DNA of 64,000 bases from Glycocaulis alkaliphilus (GTDB taxonomy: Bacteria > Pseudomonadota > Alphaproteobacteria > Caulobacterales > Maricaulaceae). The notes beneath the pieces are model-generated. The model had not been told where the DNA came from, searched no databases, and saw only the letters and a program-made list of their open reading frames with translations. Positions 63,132 through 64,000 of the stretch are shown piece after piece. Every line of letters starts with the position of its first letter. The first letter of the stretch is position 1. The stretch lies in NCBI RefSeq assembly GCF_004000605.1, contig NZ_CP018911.1:558001-622000 (forward strand), read 5' to 3'. The translations under genes and the position numbers were made by a program.

Positions 63132-63587
63132 CTATTGCGGGTTTTGTTCCATCCAGCGTTCCATCTCGTCAATGCCGTCGTCAAAGCTTTCGACAGCAGA
63201 GATGATGGCGGTGCGCTCCTGATCTGTGAGCGAGCCCATCATGACGCTGATTGCGTAATCGCCGTCCTCAATGCCGATGCTCAGCACAGTCGGCTCATCC
63301 GGCGTGCCTGCACGGATCATCAGCGGCAGGCCGGCGAGCAGGACCTTGAAATCGTTCCTGTCGGGCACGACGGTTTCCCGGTCGCACAAAATGGCGCCGG
63401 TGCCGTCAGGCAAGGGCGGTAATTGCAGCGGGCCGGGCCTCGCGGTCGCCTCACGCACGGTGAAGCCCTCGATGACGGTCGGCTGGACGCCGGCCTCACC
63501 GGGAATGGCGAAGCAGTCGGCAAGAGCGGGTGCGCCGGCTGCGAGGCTGGCAAGAAGGGCAGCACCGCTGGCGAACAATGTCTTCAT
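63132..63587 (-). CDS. Unknown exported protein
   Basis: A 151-residue protein with a signal peptide (MKTLFASGAALLASLAAGAP, cleavage near ALA/DC). The mature part has PTVIEGFTVREATARPGPLQ, GAILCDRETVVPDRNDFKVL and IGIEDGDYAISVMMGSLTDQ, ending acidic. ATG 63587 is chosen over the in-frame 63644 because it begins the signal peptide. It lies between dut and coaBC on the same strand. No family recognised. Confidence 0.72.
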   Translation of the reverse strand: MKTLFASGAALLASLAAGAPALADCFAIPGEAGVQPTVIEGFTVREATARPGPLQLPPLPDGTGAILCDRETVVPDRNDFKVLLAGLPLMIRAGTPDEPTVLSIGIEDGDYAISVMMGSLTDQERTAIISAVESFDDGIDEMERWMEQNPQ

Positions 63588-63652
63588 GGAGAAACTCCTG
63601 ATAGCAACCGCAGACGGGACGGCCCGGTCCAGCGGCCAGAACACGCTGCAGC

Positions 63653-64000
63653 CTAGCGCCGCAAAGGTGCGCGTAACAAGGCCATCACTGAATCGCCCAG
63701 CTTTGCCGCAATCACGTCTTTGTGCGCGCGCGCGATTGGCTTCACCTCATCGCGCGAGACGATCAGCACACTGTTCTCCGCGCCGCCCATCGCGTCGCCT
63801 GATACATCATTGGCGATGATGAGGTCGCACCCCTTGCGCTCCAGCTTGGCGCGCGCAAGCGCTTCCAGCGCGCCGCCGTCCGATGCCGTTTCTGCGGCAA
63901 ACCCGACGACCAGGCGCGGGCGGCGGTCTGTCAGCCCCGACACCTCCCTGAGGATGTCCGGGTTCTCCACCAGCTGCAGGCTCGCAAAGCCCGCCTTGTC
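63653..64000 (-). CDS. coaBC: CoaBC (phosphopantothenoylcysteine synthetase part), C-terminal fragment
   Basis: The last 115 residues are present; the 5' part lies beyond the window. LQLVENPDILREVSGLTDRR, LVVGFAAETASDG, ARAKLERKGCDLIIANDVSG and the terminal K-D-V-I-A-A-K segment match the CoaB domain of bifunctional CoaBC, which couples cysteine to phosphopantothenate and decarboxylates the product in coenzyme A synthesis. The dut neighbourhood supports the call. Confidence 0.92.
   Translation of the reverse strand, partial: DKAGFASLQLVENPDILREVSGLTDRRPRLVVGFAAETASDGGALEALARAKLERKGCDLIIANDVSGDAMGGAENSVLIVSRDEVKPIARAHKDVIAAKLGDSVMALLRAPLRR

Overview
The window is 64 kb of GC-rich DNA with closely packed genes, many sharing ATGA/GTGA stop-start overlaps. 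Gene families (LptD, CysN/C fusion, MetH split into two proteins, CoaBC-dut neighbourhood, MlaA/MlaC pair, TIGR01459-type HAD protein) point to an alphaproteobacterium. The type II secretion set and the surface-glycan genes suggest the Maricaulales/Hyphomonadaceae/Caulobacter side. This placement is an inference from gene content; no rRNA gene is present to settle it.

Layout. 1-17.3 kb: envelope and surface-glycan genes (aminotransferase tail, lptD, glmS, galU, UDP-glucose dehydrogenase, UDP-glucuronate epimerase, two GT2 glycosyltransferases, a Wzm/Wzt-type ABC exporter, an acyltransferase, methyltransferases, a coiled-coil protein with internal repeats, and an IS3 scar at about 15.2-15.5 kb). 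17.3-30.3 kb: a complete-looking type II secretion system in three blocks (minus strand J-K-L-M-C-like-D-O-I; plus strand G-H and E-F). Between gspH and gspE lies a gene for a large acidic exported protein with its own terminator. 30.3-45 kb: a second glycan block with three sulfotransferase-like genes, two exostosin-like genes (one apparently frameshifted), FkbM methyltransferases, gmd and fcl for GDP-L-fucose, then cysD, cysN/C and cysQ for making PAPS and removing PAP. Read together, 1-17 and 30-45 kb look like a pathway for a sulfated, uronate- and fucose-containing surface polysaccharide or glycoprotein glycan, with the secretion machinery embedded in it.

45-51.8 kb is an accessory-looking island: a pair of paralogous unknown genes, three unknown exported or anchored proteins, two XRE regulators and a ROK-like regulator. 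Two families of short repeats mark it: a TGCAATTAATTGCA palindrome in about 55-bp units, and a helically phased GGACAAGTT array with inverted copies at the far end. It lies beside a tRNA gene with a CAT anticodon. No integrase or transposase was seen in it.

51.8-64 kb is housekeeping: a SIMPL-domain protein, a HAD hydrolase, MlaC/MlaA, metF and split metH behind a possible SahR-type operator, a ThiF/MoeB protein, a lipoprotein, a PIF1-like helicase, dut, a small exported protein and the 3' part of coaBC.
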